A DNA stretch of 64,000 nucleotides from Burkholderiaceae bacterium (GTDB lineage: Bacteria > Pseudomonadota > Gammaproteobacteria > Burkholderiales > Burkholderiaceae_C). The stretch spans positions 1 through 64,000 of the forward strand of contig JAFALA010000110.1 of NCBI GenBank assembly GCA_019234815.1, given 5' to 3'. Below are positions 47,058 through 57,008 of this stretch, piece by piece. The translations under genes were made by a program, and so were the position numbers. The stretch's first letter is position 1. Each line of letters opens with the position of its first letter. Under the pieces are notes generated by a model that worked only from the letters and a program-made list of their open reading frames with translations, was not told the origin of the DNA and ran no database searches.

Positions 47058-49355
47058 CTAGGGCTTGAGCTGGCGCACAAAGAAATCCATTTCGGTCAAT
47101 CTCAGATGCAGGCGGGCCTGCCGGCCCGAGATGCCATGCGCCTTGCCCGGGTAGATGGCCAACTCGAAGCGCTTGCCGGCGCTTTCCAGCGCCTCGATCA
47201 TGCGCAGCGAGTTTTCGAACAGCACGTTGTCGTCGGCCGTGCCGTGCACCAGCAGCAAGGGCTTTTGCAGCAGCGGCGCGCGGGTCAGCAGATTGGCCTC
47301 GGCGTAGGCAGGCGCGTGGCCATGGTCTGGCAGCCCCAGATAACGTTCGGTGTAGGCCGTGTCGTACAGCGTCCAGTCGGCGGGCGGCGCAATGGCCACG
47401 GCGGCGGCAAACGGCGTTTGCGGGTCCAGCAAGGCCCGCAAGGCCAGATAGCCGCCATACGACCAGCCCGTGAAGCCGACGCGCGATGCGTCCACATCGG
47501 GCAGCTGCTCGCACATCTGCCGGACGGCGGCAAACAGATCCTGCACCTCGACGCGGCCGAAAGCGTGGTCATGGGCCCGGGTGAAGTCACGGTCCCTGAA
47601 GGCCATGCCGCGGGTGTCGACCATCATGACGCCAAAACCCTGGCGCTGCCAGTAGGCCATCAACGGAACATCGCGCTCCCAGCGCCAGGCCACGGTTGAC
47701 GCACCTGGCCCGCCATAGGCGGTCACGATCACGGGATAGCGCTGGCCAGCACCCGAAGCGGCGCTCAAAGGCCGGCCTTGCGCCGTCAGGGGCGGCAGGA
47801 AGAACGCGTTCAGCGGCGTCTGTCCGTCGGCCGCCTTCAGGTCCAAAGGCCGCATGCCCAGGGTCGACACAAGCTCGGCCAGCAGCGGATCCGCAGGCGA
47901 CCCATTGACCGGCACGGCAGCGGCCTGCCCATCCAGGGTCTCGACCTGGTTGCGCGGCGGCTGTCCCCAGCTCGATTCCGTCACCAGCAGACGCGAGCAT
48001 CGCGCATCGCCTTGCGCCTCGCGCCAGACCCGCTGCTCTCCGGCATCGAGCATGCGAGTCGAGCCGTCGGCATGGGCTTCAAACAACCATTGTGCGCGGC
48101 CACGGTCAGCGGCACCGCTGAACACAATGCGATTCGGACCCGCGCAGATCAGCCGATCGACTGGCTCGGCCTGCTGGGTAAAGGCCTGCAGCGCCCCGGT
48201 GACACGGTCCAGCAGATAGAGCTGGCGGCGTCCGCTGCGCTCGCTGGACCACAGCAGCGCCGGCTTGCCGCTGAGCATCACCGCCGGCCATTCCTGCACC
48301 TCGTCATGCATCTCGACCCAGGCCGGATCCTGCTCACGCAACACCTCGCGCGCCTGCAGATGGGCCGGATCGAACACCAGCAGCGAAGTCGACTTCTGTT
48401 CGCGGCTCAAGACCTGCACCCAAGGGCTGCCATCCGCCAGCCAGCCGGCCCGGCCTATGTATTCGGCCTGCGCCGGCAACGCCAAGGCGTGGCTTGCGCC
48501 CGTGCCCGCATCGATCACCAGCACGCGCAGGCGCGCATTGGCCTCGCCAGCAGCCGGATAGCGCTGCTGCGTCATCTCGGTGTGGTCGGCAAAGATCTGT
48601 GCCCGCGTCTTTACCGGCACGCCCTGCTCGTCCACCTCGATCGCCAGCAGCCGGCGGCCGTTCGGGGACCACCAGTAGCCACGGTGCCGATCGAACTCCT
48701 CTTCGGCGATGAACTCGGCCAGGCCGGTGCTGTGCGTCTCGCTGCCGGTGTGCGTGAGCCTGCGCGGCGCGCCGCCCGCCAAGGCCTGCACATACAGGTC
48801 GCCGTCCTTCACGTATGCCAAATGCTGCCCCGACCGGTCGCAGCGCGGCTCCAGCTTGGGGTGCGACTCGTCAAAACTCAGGCGCTTTGGACGCACGTCC
48901 TGCGCGCTCAAGTCGACCGCGTACAAGTCGCCGGACAGCGGCACGATCAGGCGCTGATCCTGTTCGCCGCACCAGCTGTAACTGGTGATGCCCCGACCCT
49001 GGAAACGGCGCCGCTCCAACGCCATCTTCTCCGCCTCGCTCAGGTTCGCCTGACGCGAGCCGATCATGTCCTGTACAGCCACCAGGCGCTGCGGGGAGCC
49101 TTGGGGCAGCGCCTGGCCCCACAGCTCCATCATTTCGCTGTCGGCATCAGACGGCCGCAGGTAGCTCACCCAGTGAGCGCCCAGGGACAGCTCCGCGGCG
49201 GTGGGCAGGCGTCCTGGCAAGGGCGGATCGGCATGGATGCGCTCCAGGGTCAGGGGCGGCGTCTGCACATCGGGGATTGCGACCTGTGCCCGGCAAAGGC
49301 CGGCAGCCAGCAACAGGGCGGCCGCAGGCCACAGGGACAAGGTTTTGGACTTCAT
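47058..49355 (-). CDS. S9 family dipeptidyl-peptidase (DPP IV type)
   Basis: Secreted serine peptidase of 765 residues with a signal peptide (LWPAAALLLAAGLCRAQ). The N-terminal propeller carries EFIAEEEFDRHRGYWWSPNG, in which the paired Glu residues bind the substrate N-terminus in DPP IV. The C-terminal alpha/beta hydrolase domain has GWSYGGYLAL (Ser632), LLVHGTADDNVLFENS (Asp) and GKAHGISG (His). It probably removes N-terminal dipeptides after Pro or Ala from extracellular peptides. It is separated from dus by 90 bases. Confidence 0.92.
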   Translation of the reverse strand: MKSKTLSLWPAAALLLAAGLCRAQVAIPDVQTPPLTLERIHADPPLPGRLPTAAELSLGAHWVSYLRPSDADSEMMELWGQALPQGSPQRLVAVQDMIGSRQANLSEAEKMALERRRFQGRGITSYSWCGEQDQRLIVPLSGDLYAVDLSAQDVRPKRLSFDESHPKLEPRCDRSGQHLAYVKDGDLYVQALAGGAPRRLTHTGSETHSTGLAEFIAEEEFDRHRGYWWSPNGRRLLAIEVDEQGVPVKTRAQIFADHTEMTQQRYPAAGEANARLRVLVIDAGTGASHALALPAQAEYIGRAGWLADGSPWVQVLSREQKSTSLLVFDPAHLQAREVLREQDPAWVEMHDEVQEWPAVMLSGKPALLWSSERSGRRQLYLLDRVTGALQAFTQQAEPVDRLICAGPNRIVFSGAADRGRAQWLFEAHADGSTRMLDAGEQRVWREAQGDARCSRLLVTESSWGQPPRNQVETLDGQAAAVPVNGSPADPLLAELVSTLGMRPLDLKAADGQTPLNAFFLPPLTAQGRPLSAASGAGQRYPVIVTAYGGPGASTVAWRWERDVPLMAYWQRQGFGVMMVDTRGMAFRDRDFTRAHDHAFGRVEVQDLFAAVRQMCEQLPDVDASRVGFTGWSYGGYLALRALLDPQTPFAAAVAIAPPADWTLYDTAYTERYLGLPDHGHAPAYAEANLLTRAPLLQKPLLLVHGTADDNVLFENSLRMIEALESAGKRFELAIYPGKAHGISGRQARLHLRLTEMDFFVRQLKP

Positions 49356-49445
49356 GCGTCATCCTAATATCATCGCTTGCGGGGCGCATGCAGACTTGCC
49401 CGCCCTGCCGTTGGTCATGGCGTTGATCATGGGCGCGGCCCTGCG

Positions 49446-50372
49446 TCAGGCAAACAGGGCCTGTGCGAGCGCTTCCGGCTGGTTCAGCGTGCGTACGCGG
49501 CCATAGGCCTCTTCGGCCTCGGGATAGCGTTTGCGCAGATAGTGCAGCCACTGCTTCATGCGCCCCGCCTGATGCCGCGTGGCGACATGAGCGGTGACTT
49601 GCGACCAGAAGACGCGCAGCAGCGGCTGCAGATCCGCCCACTGCAAGGTCATGGCATCGACATCAACGATCGCCAAGGCCAGGCCCGGATGGGCCACCAT
49701 GCCGCGACCCAGCATCAGGTCCTTGCAACCCGACTCCTGCGTGCAGCGGGCGGCATCGGCCACGGTCCAGACTTCGCCATTGGCCACCACGGGCACCGCC
49801 ACCGCCTCCCGAACACGGGCAATGCGGTCCCAATAGGCCGGCGGCTTGTAGCCGTCGGCCTTGGTGCGGCCGTGCACCACCAGTTCTGCGGCACCGGCGT
49901 CGACCATGGCCTGCGCGCACTCCAGCGTGCGCGACTGGTCCATGTAGCCCAGGCGCATCTTGGCCGACACGGCAATGTGCGCGGGAACGGCTCGGCGCAC
50001 TGCCGAGACGATCTCGGCAATCAGCTCGGGCTCGTCGAGCAGCACGGCGCCGCCGCGGTGACGGTTCACGCATTTGGCCGGGCAGCCAAAGTTCAGGTCG
50101 ATGCCCTGCGGCGCCAATTCGGCCAGGCGCGCGGCGTTGTCCGCCATGCAGGCCGGGTCGGACCCGAGCAATTGCGGCCACACCGGCACGCCGGCCTGCG
50201 TGCGTCCACCTTGCAACAGTTCGGGCACGATGCGCGTGAACACCCGGCGCGGCAGCAGCATGTCGGTGACGCGGATGAACTCCGACACGCAGCGGTCTAT
50301 GCCGCCCACGCGCGTCAGCACGTCGCGCAGCATGTGGTCGAGCAAGCCTTCCATGGGAGCCAGCAGCAGCAT
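49446..50372 (-). CDS. dusC: tRNA-dihydrouridine synthase, DusC-like
   Basis: FMN-dependent reductase of 308 residues. APMEGLLDHMLRDVLTRVGGIDRCVSEFIRV is the DusC-specific N-terminus (APMEGV/LxD), DLNFGCPAKCVNRHRGGAVLL holds the catalytic Cys, and VSAKMRLGY, VVHGRTKADGYKPPAYW and VVANGEVWTVADA are the other core motifs. DusC modifies U16 in tRNA in E. coli; the position here is inferred. The gene abuts the ygjP-like gene with no gap. Confidence 0.89.
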   Translation of the reverse strand: MLLLAPMEGLLDHMLRDVLTRVGGIDRCVSEFIRVTDMLLPRRVFTRIVPELLQGGRTQAGVPVWPQLLGSDPACMADNAARLAELAPQGIDLNFGCPAKCVNRHRGGAVLLDEPELIAEIVSAVRRAVPAHIAVSAKMRLGYMDQSRTLECAQAMVDAGAAELVVHGRTKADGYKPPAYWDRIARVREAVAVPVVANGEVWTVADAARCTQESGCKDLMLGRGMVAHPGLALAIVDVDAMTLQWADLQPLLRVFWSQVTAHVATRHQAGRMKQWLHYLRKRYPEAEEAYGRVRTLNQPEALAQALFA

Positions 50373-50879
50373 TCAGTGCTCCTTGCGGCGCGCCGCTTCC
50401 AGGTCTTTCTGCGTCAGGTAAAGACGCAGATCCAGCTCCAGCTGGCCATAACGCGGCTCCATGTGATGGCAGAGCTGATAGAAGGCCTTGTTGTGATCCA
50501 ACTCCTTCAAATGGGCCAGCTCATGCACCACGATCATCTTCAGGAACTCGGCCGGCGCCTCGCGAAACAGGCTGGCCACGCGGATCTCGCGTCGCGTCTT
50601 GAGCCGTGCGCCTTGCACCGTTGACGTGCGCGTGTGCGTGCCCAGGGCGTGCTGCACGATCTTGAGCTTGGCGTCGTAGCAGACCTTGTCGAGCGGCGCG
50701 GCGTTGCGCAGGAACTGCTGCTTGAGCGCTTGCGCGTAGTCGAACAGGGCGCGGTCGCTCTGCACGGCATGAGAGTCGGCATAGCGTTGGCGTAAATAAC
50801 CTGCCAAGGTATCAGCCTCGATCATGGCCGCCACCTGCGCATGCAGCGCAGCCGGATAGCCGCCAAGGTATTTCAACAT
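50373..50879 (-). CDS. YgjP-like metallopeptidase (DUF45 family)
   Basis: A 168-residue protein with the zinc-binding motif VVHELAHLKELDHNKAFY (HExxH plus a downstream His), the YgjP/DUF45 and WLM-related signature. The N-terminal half has KIVQHALGTHTRTSTVQGARLKTRREIRVASLF. Related proteins include SprT-like and YgjP proteases; YgjP itself has been linked to nucleotide cleavage, but its activity is not settled. It forms a two-gene unit with dus and is divergent from the ferredoxin. Confidence 0.83.
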   Translation of the reverse strand: MLKYLGGYPAALHAQVAAMIEADTLAGYLRQRYADSHAVQSDRALFDYAQALKQQFLRNAAPLDKVCYDAKLKIVQHALGTHTRTSTVQGARLKTRREIRVASLFREAPAEFLKMIVVHELAHLKELDHNKAFYQLCHHMEPRYGQLELDLRLYLTQKDLEAARRKEH

Positions 50880-50907
50880 TCCAAGCTCACCACAGATTCA
50901 AGCAGGC

Positions 50908-51216
50908 ATGATGCCGGCCATGAGCACGACGCATCCATCTTTCCAAGTCGAGGTCCTGGGCGCTTCAGGCACGCCGCAGCATTTCACGGCCGATGCAGGC
51001 CAAACCGTGCTGCAGGCCGCCAGGCAAGCCGGGGTACGCCTGCCTCGCTCCTGCCAGAACGGCACCTGCCGCAGCTGCATCTGCCTGCTGGTGCGGGGCG
51101 AGATCCAGTACCGGATCGAATGGCCCGGGCTGAGCCGCGAAGAACAGCAGGAGGGCTGGATCCTGCCCTGCGTGGCCGAAGCCCATTCCGACCTGCTGAT
51201 TCAGCTTCCCGTGTAG
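50908..51216 (+). CDS. 2Fe-2S ferredoxin, plant/YfaE type
   Basis: About 98-102 residues. Four cysteines in the pattern C-x4-C-x2-C and a distal Cys (PRSCQNGTCRSC, then ILPCVAEA) bind one 2Fe-2S cluster in a beta-grasp fold (FTADAGQTVLQAARQAGVRLP). It resembles NrdI/YfaE-like or oxygenase-associated ferredoxins. Alternative starts at 50911 and 50920 (MSTTHPS) cannot be ruled out. It is a single gene with no partner reductase adjacent. Confidence 0.85.
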   Translation: MMPAMSTTHPSFQVEVLGASGTPQHFTADAGQTVLQAARQAGVRLPRSCQNGTCRSCICLLVRGEIQYRIEWPGLSREEQQEGWILPCVAEAHSDLLIQLPV

Positions 51217-51347
51217 GCCTCCGCCATCGCTCCACAGCTGCTGTGGACAAGTCCGTGCACAGCCCTTGCCCAAACACGCCAAACCCTTGATGTTTCAAGC
51301 AATTTCTTGCCCTGCTCAAGAATGATGCAGCGCCGCATGGACAGTGT

Positions 51348-51608
51348 TCAGCGGGCCGGCTCGGGCAATTCGATCTTGACTTCCAGCACCTCGAGATTGT
51401 CCTGCCGCTCCATGTTGACCTTGATGTCATTCGGATTGATGGACACGTATTTCGAGATCACAGCCACCAACTCGCGCTGCAGCTGCGGCAGATAGTCAGG
51501 GCTGGCGTTGCGGCCGTTGCGCTCGTGCGCCAGGATCAGCTGCAGGCGCTCCTTGGCCACGCTGGCCGTGCTTTTCTTTTCGCCGACGAAAAACGAGAGG
51601 AATCCCAT
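51348..51608 (-). CDS. minE: Cell division topological specificity factor MinE
   Basis: An 86-residue protein that displaces MinC from mid-cell and stimulates the MinD ATPase. [30 protein letters not shown] is the membrane-targeting and MinD-contact segment, and [25 protein letters not shown] the topological domain. It is the last gene of leftward minC-minD-minE, 11 bases after minD. Confidence 0.95.
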   Translation of the reverse strand: MGFLSFFVGEKKSTASVAKERLQLILAHERNGRNASPDYLPQLQRELVAVISKYVSINPNDIKVNMERQDNLEVLEVKIELPEPAR

Positions 51609-51619
51609 GCCAACCTCCC

Positions 51620-52435
51620 TCACTTGCCGCCAAACAGGCGCTTGAAGAAGCCAGGCTTGACGGCTTCGACAAATCGCATGGGCTTGTCTTCGCCGAGAAA
51701 GCGGCTCACCACGTCGGCATAAGCCTCGGCCACGTCGCTGCCCTTCATGTGGATCGCCGGCAGGCCCTGGTTGGACGCCTGCAGCACGATCTCGGACTCG
51801 GGAATCACACCGATCAGCTGCGTGCGCAGGATCTCATGAATGTCTTCCAGCGACAGCATCTGGCCGCCTTCGACGCGATTGGGGTTGTAGCGCGTGATCA
51901 GCAGATGCTCCTTGATGGGCTCCTTGCCGTCGATGGCGCGCTTGGTCTTGCTGTTCAGCATGCCCAGGATGCGGTCGGAATCGCGTACCGAGGACACCTC
52001 GGGGTTGGTCACCACGAGCGCCTCGTCGGCATAGTGCATGGCCATCAGCGCGCCGGTCTCGATGCCGGCCGGCGAATCGCAGATGATGAAGTCGAACTCC
52101 ATCGCCTTGAGTTCGTCCAGCACGCGCTCCACGCCTTCTTGCGTGAGCGCGTCCTTGTCGCGGGTCTGCGAGGCGGCGAGGATGTAGAGCTTGTCGAGCT
52201 GCTTGTCCTTGATCAGTGCTTGGCTGAGCTTGATCTCGTCGTTGATGACGTTGATCAGGTCATACACCACGCGCCGCTCGCAACCCATGATGAGGTCCAG
52301 ATTGCGAAGACCGACGTCGAAGTCGATCACGGCGGTCTTGTAGCCACGCAGGGCCAGACCGGTTGCGAAACTGGCACTGGTGGTGGTCTTGCCCACGCCG
52401 CCCTTGCCCGATGTCACCACGACAATTTTGGTCAT
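51620..52435 (-). CDS. minD: Septum site-determining ATPase MinD
   Basis: ParA-family ATPase of 271 residues. Deviant Walker [48 protein letters not shown] and a C-terminal amphipathic membrane helix ([14 protein letters not shown]) are all present. It recruits MinC to the membrane and oscillates under MinE control. ATG at 52435 ([11 protein letters not shown]) is the family start; an ATG three codons upstream is less likely. Confidence 0.97.
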   Translation of the reverse strand: MTKIVVVTSGKGGVGKTTTSASFATGLALRGYKTAVIDFDVGLRNLDLIMGCERRVVYDLINVINDEIKLSQALIKDKQLDKLYILAASQTRDKDALTQEGVERVLDELKAMEFDFIICDSPAGIETGALMAMHYADEALVVTNPEVSSVRDSDRILGMLNSKTKRAIDGKEPIKEHLLITRYNPNRVEGGQMLSLEDIHEILRTQLIGVIPESEIVLQASNQGLPAIHMKGSDVAEAYADVVSRFLGEDKPMRFVEAVKPGFFKRLFGGK

Positions 52436-52486
52436 CGAATGCATTCCTTTTCAAATGTGTTGGTCAAAGCGCTGATCAATCCGTGA

Positions 52487-53392
52487 TCAGCGCTCAAGTG
52501 CTTCCATCACCAGCTTCTCGCCTTCGAGGCGGACCTGTGCCGGTTTACCGGCAACGTGCTCAGGCAGCGGGTTCTCGGTGGTGCGGTAAATCCCGGCGAT
52601 GGCAATCAGCTCAGCCTCCAGGCTGGCCGCAAAGATGCGGGCATCCGCGTTGCCGCGCGCGCCTGCGATGGCCTTGCCGCGCAAGGGTGCGTAGACATGG
52701 ATGCTGCCGTCGGCAATCACTTCGGCACCATGGTTGACCAGGGCCAGCACGACCAGATCGGCGCCCTTGGCATAGACCTGCTGGCCCGAGCGCAAGGGCT
52801 TGTCGACGAACACGGTGCGTGCGGGCTCGGCAGCCACCTGCACCTCGCGAATGCGCTCCACCACCACCTCCCGGACCACTTCCTTGGGTACGGGCTCGGC
52901 CCTTGATGCAGCGCGCTGCCCCTGACCCGTGCCGGCCAGGCTCAGATCGGCCTCGCACAGCCCGGCCTGCTGTGCCATTTCAAGTTGCGACGGCGTCGCG
53001 CCGCTGACGCCCACCGCCTGCAGGCGGTAGCGCCGCAGCAGCGCCGCCAAGGCCGGGAAATCAAGGGCGGCAGGCTGATCCGGTGCGTGATCGCCAGGCG
53101 CCGATTGCGCCAATTGCGACAGCTCGATCACCACCAGGTCGTGATTGAACACATCGGGCGTGTCGCCCAGACGCGCTTGAAGCGCTTGCGCGAACTCGGC
53201 CAGGTCCGCGGTGCGCAGGACCAGGCTCAAGGCCCCCAGCGTTGCACCTTTGAGATCGAAGACCTCGAGGCGGGACGCCGGCACAGGGGCCCGGTCCAAG
53301 GCCTGCCCGGAAGGACCGGCCGACAAAGGCTCGAGAGCCAACTGAGCTTGATCGGAATGGACATCGCTGCGACCTTCGCGAGCCTGAGTCAT
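52487..53392 (-). CDS. minC: Septum site-determining protein MinC
   Basis: Inhibitor of FtsZ assembly, 301 residues. An N-terminal domain (LALEPLSAGPSGQALD to about residue 120) includes VFNHDLVVIELSQL, then a long linker rich in Arg, Glu and Val (VPKEVVREVVVERIREVQV). The C-terminal beta-helix MinD-binding domain is SGQQVYAKGADLVVLALVNHGAEVIADGSIHVYAPLRGKAIAG. It heads the min operon. The N-terminal extension before the conserved region is somewhat longer than in E. coli MinC (231 residues). Confidence 0.93.
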   Translation of the reverse strand: MTQAREGRSDVHSDQAQLALEPLSAGPSGQALDRAPVPASRLEVFDLKGATLGALSLVLRTADLAEFAQALQARLGDTPDVFNHDLVVIELSQLAQSAPGDHAPDQPAALDFPALAALLRRYRLQAVGVSGATPSQLEMAQQAGLCEADLSLAGTGQGQRAASRAEPVPKEVVREVVVERIREVQVAAEPARTVFVDKPLRSGQQVYAKGADLVVLALVNHGAEVIADGSIHVYAPLRGKAIAGARGNADARIFAASLEAELIAIAGIYRTTENPLPEHVAGKPAQVRLEGEKLVMEALER

Positions 53393-54424
53393 GGCGCCCT
53401 TTGGATGATGAATACCGTAAAGCGGCGGATTTTAGCGGGCGCTTGCACCACAACCGCTCAGCATTGCCCCCAGGGCCGGACCCGCTGCGTGGCGACAGGC
53501 CCTGGCCTATGCTGCCTCATTGGCAGGCACTCGAAGAAAACACATTACCGATCAATCACTTACAGACGTTCCAAAACCGCAACGCACAGATTTACCCACA
53601 AATCCGGTGGAGAGTTCGTGATGGAACGTCCAAGCGCGGGCGGAGGCGGAACCGCAGGCCGAACCAAGACCGATGGCATCAAAATGCATGAACAAAATTC
53701 AAAAATATCGCATATCTCCTCTTGACTTATCCCCAACATATGAGCAGCACTCAATCCCCGGTCATTTCCGCTACGGCTTGGCCTCGGATCCTCTAGGCAG
53801 ACGGCCAAACACTTCTAAGTTATTGATTTATATAGAACATGCTGGAGTGCCAAAAAATGTGGCAACGCAAGCGCGAGGGCCATGAATCAAGGGTTTAAGC
53901 CTGGGGAAGTTGATTTCTCCACAAAGTTATCCACAGAACAAGTGGATAGTTTTGTGGATCTATGCAAATCAAGGACTTGCAACTGTTCGCTCACGGAAAT
54001 TTGAACTCCTGCGCCTAACTTCCAACAACAGGCTCCTGCCAGGCTCGCTGATGTAGGTCTGCAAGCGGCGGGGCCAGAACCGTCCTCCAGCCTCCCACGT
54101 CATCACTTATCCCCAATTGTGATTGTTTGGTGACGTGGCAAGCGGCATGTGTTCAAAATTCACCAGATTGATCATTCGACGCGTAAGTACCTGATTCCAT
54201 TTGATTTAATTTGCATCAAAGGTCTCAGCATCCGCAGATCAAAATACGAAGAATCAAGGACTTAGCTGCGACGGCATCGGATTGCCCACAAAATTATCCA
54301 CAGGGTCTATGGCAGGGTCTCGCGGCCGGGACACACCAGAAAACTCAAGCGGAAGGCCCAAGCCCGCCAAGAGCGGGTACATTGGGCGCTCTGGCACGTC
54401 GCCAGGCAGCGCGGGGTACATCAC
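53393..54424. other. Non-coding region with a cluster of DnaA-box-like 9-mers
   Basis: About 1.03 kb without a credible gene between minC and a small basic protein. Two perfect DnaA boxes TTATCCACA lie at 53927-53935 and 54294-54302. Single-mismatch forms on the same strand are TTACCCACA (53592), TTATCCCCA (53727 and 54107) and TTCTCCACA (53915). An AT-rich patch spans about 53813-53840, and AATCAAGGACTT occurs at 53967 and 54252. Candidate roles are a replication origin or a DnaA-titrating locus; promoters for minC and the small downstream gene should also lie here. The short open frames seen are of random composition. Confidence 0.5.
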
Positions 54425-54622
54425 TTGGCAACACCCAACTATTCCTACGAAAAACGTCAACGTGAACTGGCCAAGAAGCGCAAGGCGGAAGAAAAACGCA
54501 TGCGCAAGCTAGGCAAATCGAACGAAGGCGACGCCACGGATTCCGAGAGCGCGCCCCAGGCTGAGCCCGGATCAGCGGACTCTTCAGAACAAGAAGCGCC
54601 GCAAGCACCGCTTTCCGAATGA
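54425..54622 (+). CDS. Small highly charged protein (65 aa)
   Basis: A 65-residue protein read from a TTG start: it begins MATPNYSYEKRQRELAKKRK and continues with a Lys/Glu/Arg helix (AEEKRMRKLGK), then an acidic, Ser/Glu/Pro-rich tail (SESAPQAEPGS). The N-terminal form is known to me as a short conserved protein in beta-proteobacteria of unknown role. No ATG is in frame upstream. The charged helix could bind nucleic acid, but this is inference. It lies 87 bases before metG, in the same direction. Confidence 0.68.
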   Translation: MATPNYSYEKRQRELAKKRKAEEKRMRKLGKSNEGDATDSESAPQAEPGSADSSEQEAPQAPLSE

Positions 54623-54709
54623 GCCTGTCTGCCGCCACGGCATGGCCGGCGGGCCGCGCATAAAATCCTGCCTCTTCACGGCGCCGCCGTGCGCCTTTGA
54701 GTTTTTGTC

Positions 54710-56752
54710 ATGACCCGCAAGATCTTCGTCACCACTGCACTTCCGTACGCCAACGCCAATTTCCATATTGGCCACATCATGGAGTACACACAGGCCGACA
54801 TCTGGGTGCGCTTCCAGCGCATGATGGGCCAGGAGGTGCATTTCGTCTGCGCAGACGACGCGCATGGCGCGCCCATCATGATCGCGGCGGAAAAGGCCGG
54901 CAAGACTCCGCAGCAGTTCGTGGCCGACATTGCAGCCGGTCGCAAGGCCTATCTGGACGGCTTCCACATCAGCTTCGACAACTGGCATTCCACCGACGGG
55001 GTCGAAAACCACCAACTGTCCAAGGACGTGTACCTGGCGTTGCGGCGCGAAGAACTCATCGAGGTCAAGACCATCGAGCAGTTCTTCGACCCTGAAAAGG
55101 CCATGTTCCTGCCCGACCGCTTCATCAAGGGCGAATGCCCCAAATGCGGCGCCAAGGACCAGTACGGCGACGCCTGCGAGGTGTGCAGCGCCGTCTACAC
55201 GCCCACCGAGCTGAAGAACCCGTTCTCGGTGCTGACGGGCGCCACGCCCGTGATGAAAAGTTCGGAGCATTACTTCTTCAAGCTCAGCGACCCGCGCTGC
55301 ATCGCCTTCCTGGAGCAATGGACGCAAACGCCGGGCCGCCTGCAAGGCGAGGTGTTGAACAAGATCAAGGAGTGGTTCACCAAGGACGATGAAGGTTACG
55401 GCGGGCTGGGCGATTGGGACATCTCCCGTGACGCGCCTTACTTCGGCATCGAGATCCCCGACGCGCCGGGCAAGTACTTCTACGTCTGGCTGGACGCCCC
55501 CATCGGCTACCTCGCCTCGCTGAAGAACTACTGCGCCAAGACGGGCCGCGACTTTGACGCCCTGATGGCTGACGAGTCGCTGGAGCAGGTGCATTTCATC
55601 GGCAAGGACATCACCTACTTCCACACGCTGTTCTGGCCCGCCATGCTGCATTTCAGCGGCCGCAAGACACCCAACCATGTGTTCGTGCACGGCTTCATCA
55701 CCGTCTCGGGCGAGAAGATGAGCAAGAGCCGCGGCACTGGCATCGACCCGCTCAAGTACCTGGGCCTGGGCCTGAATGCCGAATGGCTGCGCTACTACAT
55801 CGCGGCCAAGCTCAACGCCAAGGTCGAAGACGTCGACTTCAATCCGGACGATTTCGTCGCGCGCGTCAATTCCGACCTGGTCGGCAAGTACATCAACATC
55901 GCCAGCCGCGCCGCCGGTTTCCTGAGCAAGCGCTTCCAGGGCCATCTGTCGGCCGACTTGGGCGTGGAAGGCCGCGTGCTGCTGGACGGCTTGCGCGCGC
56001 ATCAAGGCACCATCGCCGAACTCTATGAGACACGCGAATTCGGCAAGGCGTTGCGCGAGGTCATGATGCTGGCCGACCGCGTGAACGAGTTCGTCGACCA
56101 GAACAAGCCCTGGGAGCTGGTCAAGCAGGAAGGCAAGGACGCCGTCCTGCATGACGTTTGCAGCGTCTGCATCGAGGCCTTCCGAGTGCTGAGCATCTAT
56201 CTCAAGCCGGTGCTGCCGGCCCTGGTCGCGCAGGTCGAGCAATTCCTCAAGGTTGAGCCCATGCAATTTGCGGACGCCGAACGCGCCATGGGCGCGCATC
56301 AGATCGGCGCCTACGAGCACCTGATGCAGCGCGTCGACGCCAAATTGCTCGACGCCCTGTTCGAGGCACCCGCCGCGCCCAAGGTCGTCCCCGGCGGAGA
56401 AGACCTGGCCCCCGAAATCAAGATCGACGACTTCAGCAAGGTCGACCTGCGCATTGCACGCATCGTCAAGGCCGAGTCTGTGGAGGGCTCGGACAAGCTG
56501 CTGCGCCTGACGCTCGACGTCGGCGAGGGCAAGACCCGCAACGTGTTCTCCGGCATCAAGAGCGCCTACACACCCGAAGCGCTGGAGGGCAAGCTGACAG
56601 TGATGGTCGCCAACCTGGCGCCGCGCAAGATGAAGTTCGGCCTCAGCGAGGGCATGGTGCTGGCGGCCAGCCATGCCGACGAAAAGGCCCACCCCGGCAT
56701 TTTCGTGCTGGAGCCGTTCCCGGGTGCGCAACCTGGCATGCGCGTGCGCTGA
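54710..56752 (+). CDS. metG: Methionyl-tRNA synthetase
   Basis: Class I synthetase of 680 residues, MetG1/dimeric type. [19 protein letters not shown] has the HIGH motif, the zinc knuckle [17 protein letters not shown] has four cysteines, and [10 protein letters not shown] is the KMSKS loop. The C-terminal domain (about 575-680: [41 protein letters not shown]) is the Arc1p-like tRNA-binding OB fold used for dimerisation. Complete and of normal length. It is followed after 47 bases by a DUF3460 gene. Confidence 0.97.
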   Translation: MTRKIFVTTALPYANANFHIGHIMEYTQADIWVRFQRMMGQEVHFVCADDAHGAPIMIAAEKAGKTPQQFVADIAAGRKAYLDGFHISFDNWHSTDGVENHQLSKDVYLALRREELIEVKTIEQFFDPEKAMFLPDRFIKGECPKCGAKDQYGDACEVCSAVYTPTELKNPFSVLTGATPVMKSSEHYFFKLSDPRCIAFLEQWTQTPGRLQGEVLNKIKEWFTKDDEGYGGLGDWDISRDAPYFGIEIPDAPGKYFYVWLDAPIGYLASLKNYCAKTGRDFDALMADESLEQVHFIGKDITYFHTLFWPAMLHFSGRKTPNHVFVHGFITVSGEKMSKSRGTGIDPLKYLGLGLNAEWLRYYIAAKLNAKVEDVDFNPDDFVARVNSDLVGKYINIASRAAGFLSKRFQGHLSADLGVEGRVLLDGLRAHQGTIAELYETREFGKALREVMMLADRVNEFVDQNKPWELVKQEGKDAVLHDVCSVCIEAFRVLSIYLKPVLPALVAQVEQFLKVEPMQFADAERAMGAHQIGAYEHLMQRVDAKLLDALFEAPAAPKVVPGGEDLAPEIKIDDFSKVDLRIARIVKAESVEGSDKLLRLTLDVGEGKTRNVFSGIKSAYTPEALEGKLTVMVANLAPRKMKFGLSEGMVLAASHADEKAHPGIFVLEPFPGAQPGMRVR

Positions 56753-56799
56753 CCAGTAAAATTCAAGATTCGTTTCAATACCCACCTACGCAAGACGCC

Positions 56800-57003
56800 A
56801 TGCCTTTGTTCTGGAAACCCTACAAATCCGACACCAGCGCCTTCATTGATTCGCTCAAGGCGGCCAAGCCCAGCCTGGAACAGGAGCAGCGTGACGGCCG
56901 CGCCCTGCTGTGGGACAAGCAGATCGACCGCCAGGCCCAGTCCGATTTCAAGGCGGCGCGCGTGGCACAACAGCCCTACGTCTACCAGACCAAAGGCGAG
57001 TAA
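56800..57003 (+). CDS. DUF3460 family protein
   Basis: A 67-residue protein, MPLFWKPYKSDTSAFIDSLK, with LEQEQRDGRALLWDKQIDRQAQSDFKAARVAQQPYVYQTK. It matches the DUF3460 family, short proteins of beta-proteobacteria that lie between metG and scpA. Function unknown. It is followed by scpA within 5 bases of its stop. Confidence 0.85.
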   Translation: MPLFWKPYKSDTSAFIDSLKAAKPSLEQEQRDGRALLWDKQIDRQAQSDFKAARVAQQPYVYQTKGE

Positions 57004-57008
57004 GCCGC

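Noticed and set aside
51232-51246. CCACAG-CTG-CTGTGG hairpin after the ferredoxin gene, as a terminator
   Set aside because: The stem has only 6 pairs with a 3-base loop and no T-run on either strand.
54584-56785. A 733-codon minus-strand frame opposite metG
   Set aside because: Full shadow of metG with no domain pattern; the GC bias at third positions creates long antisense frames throughout this window.
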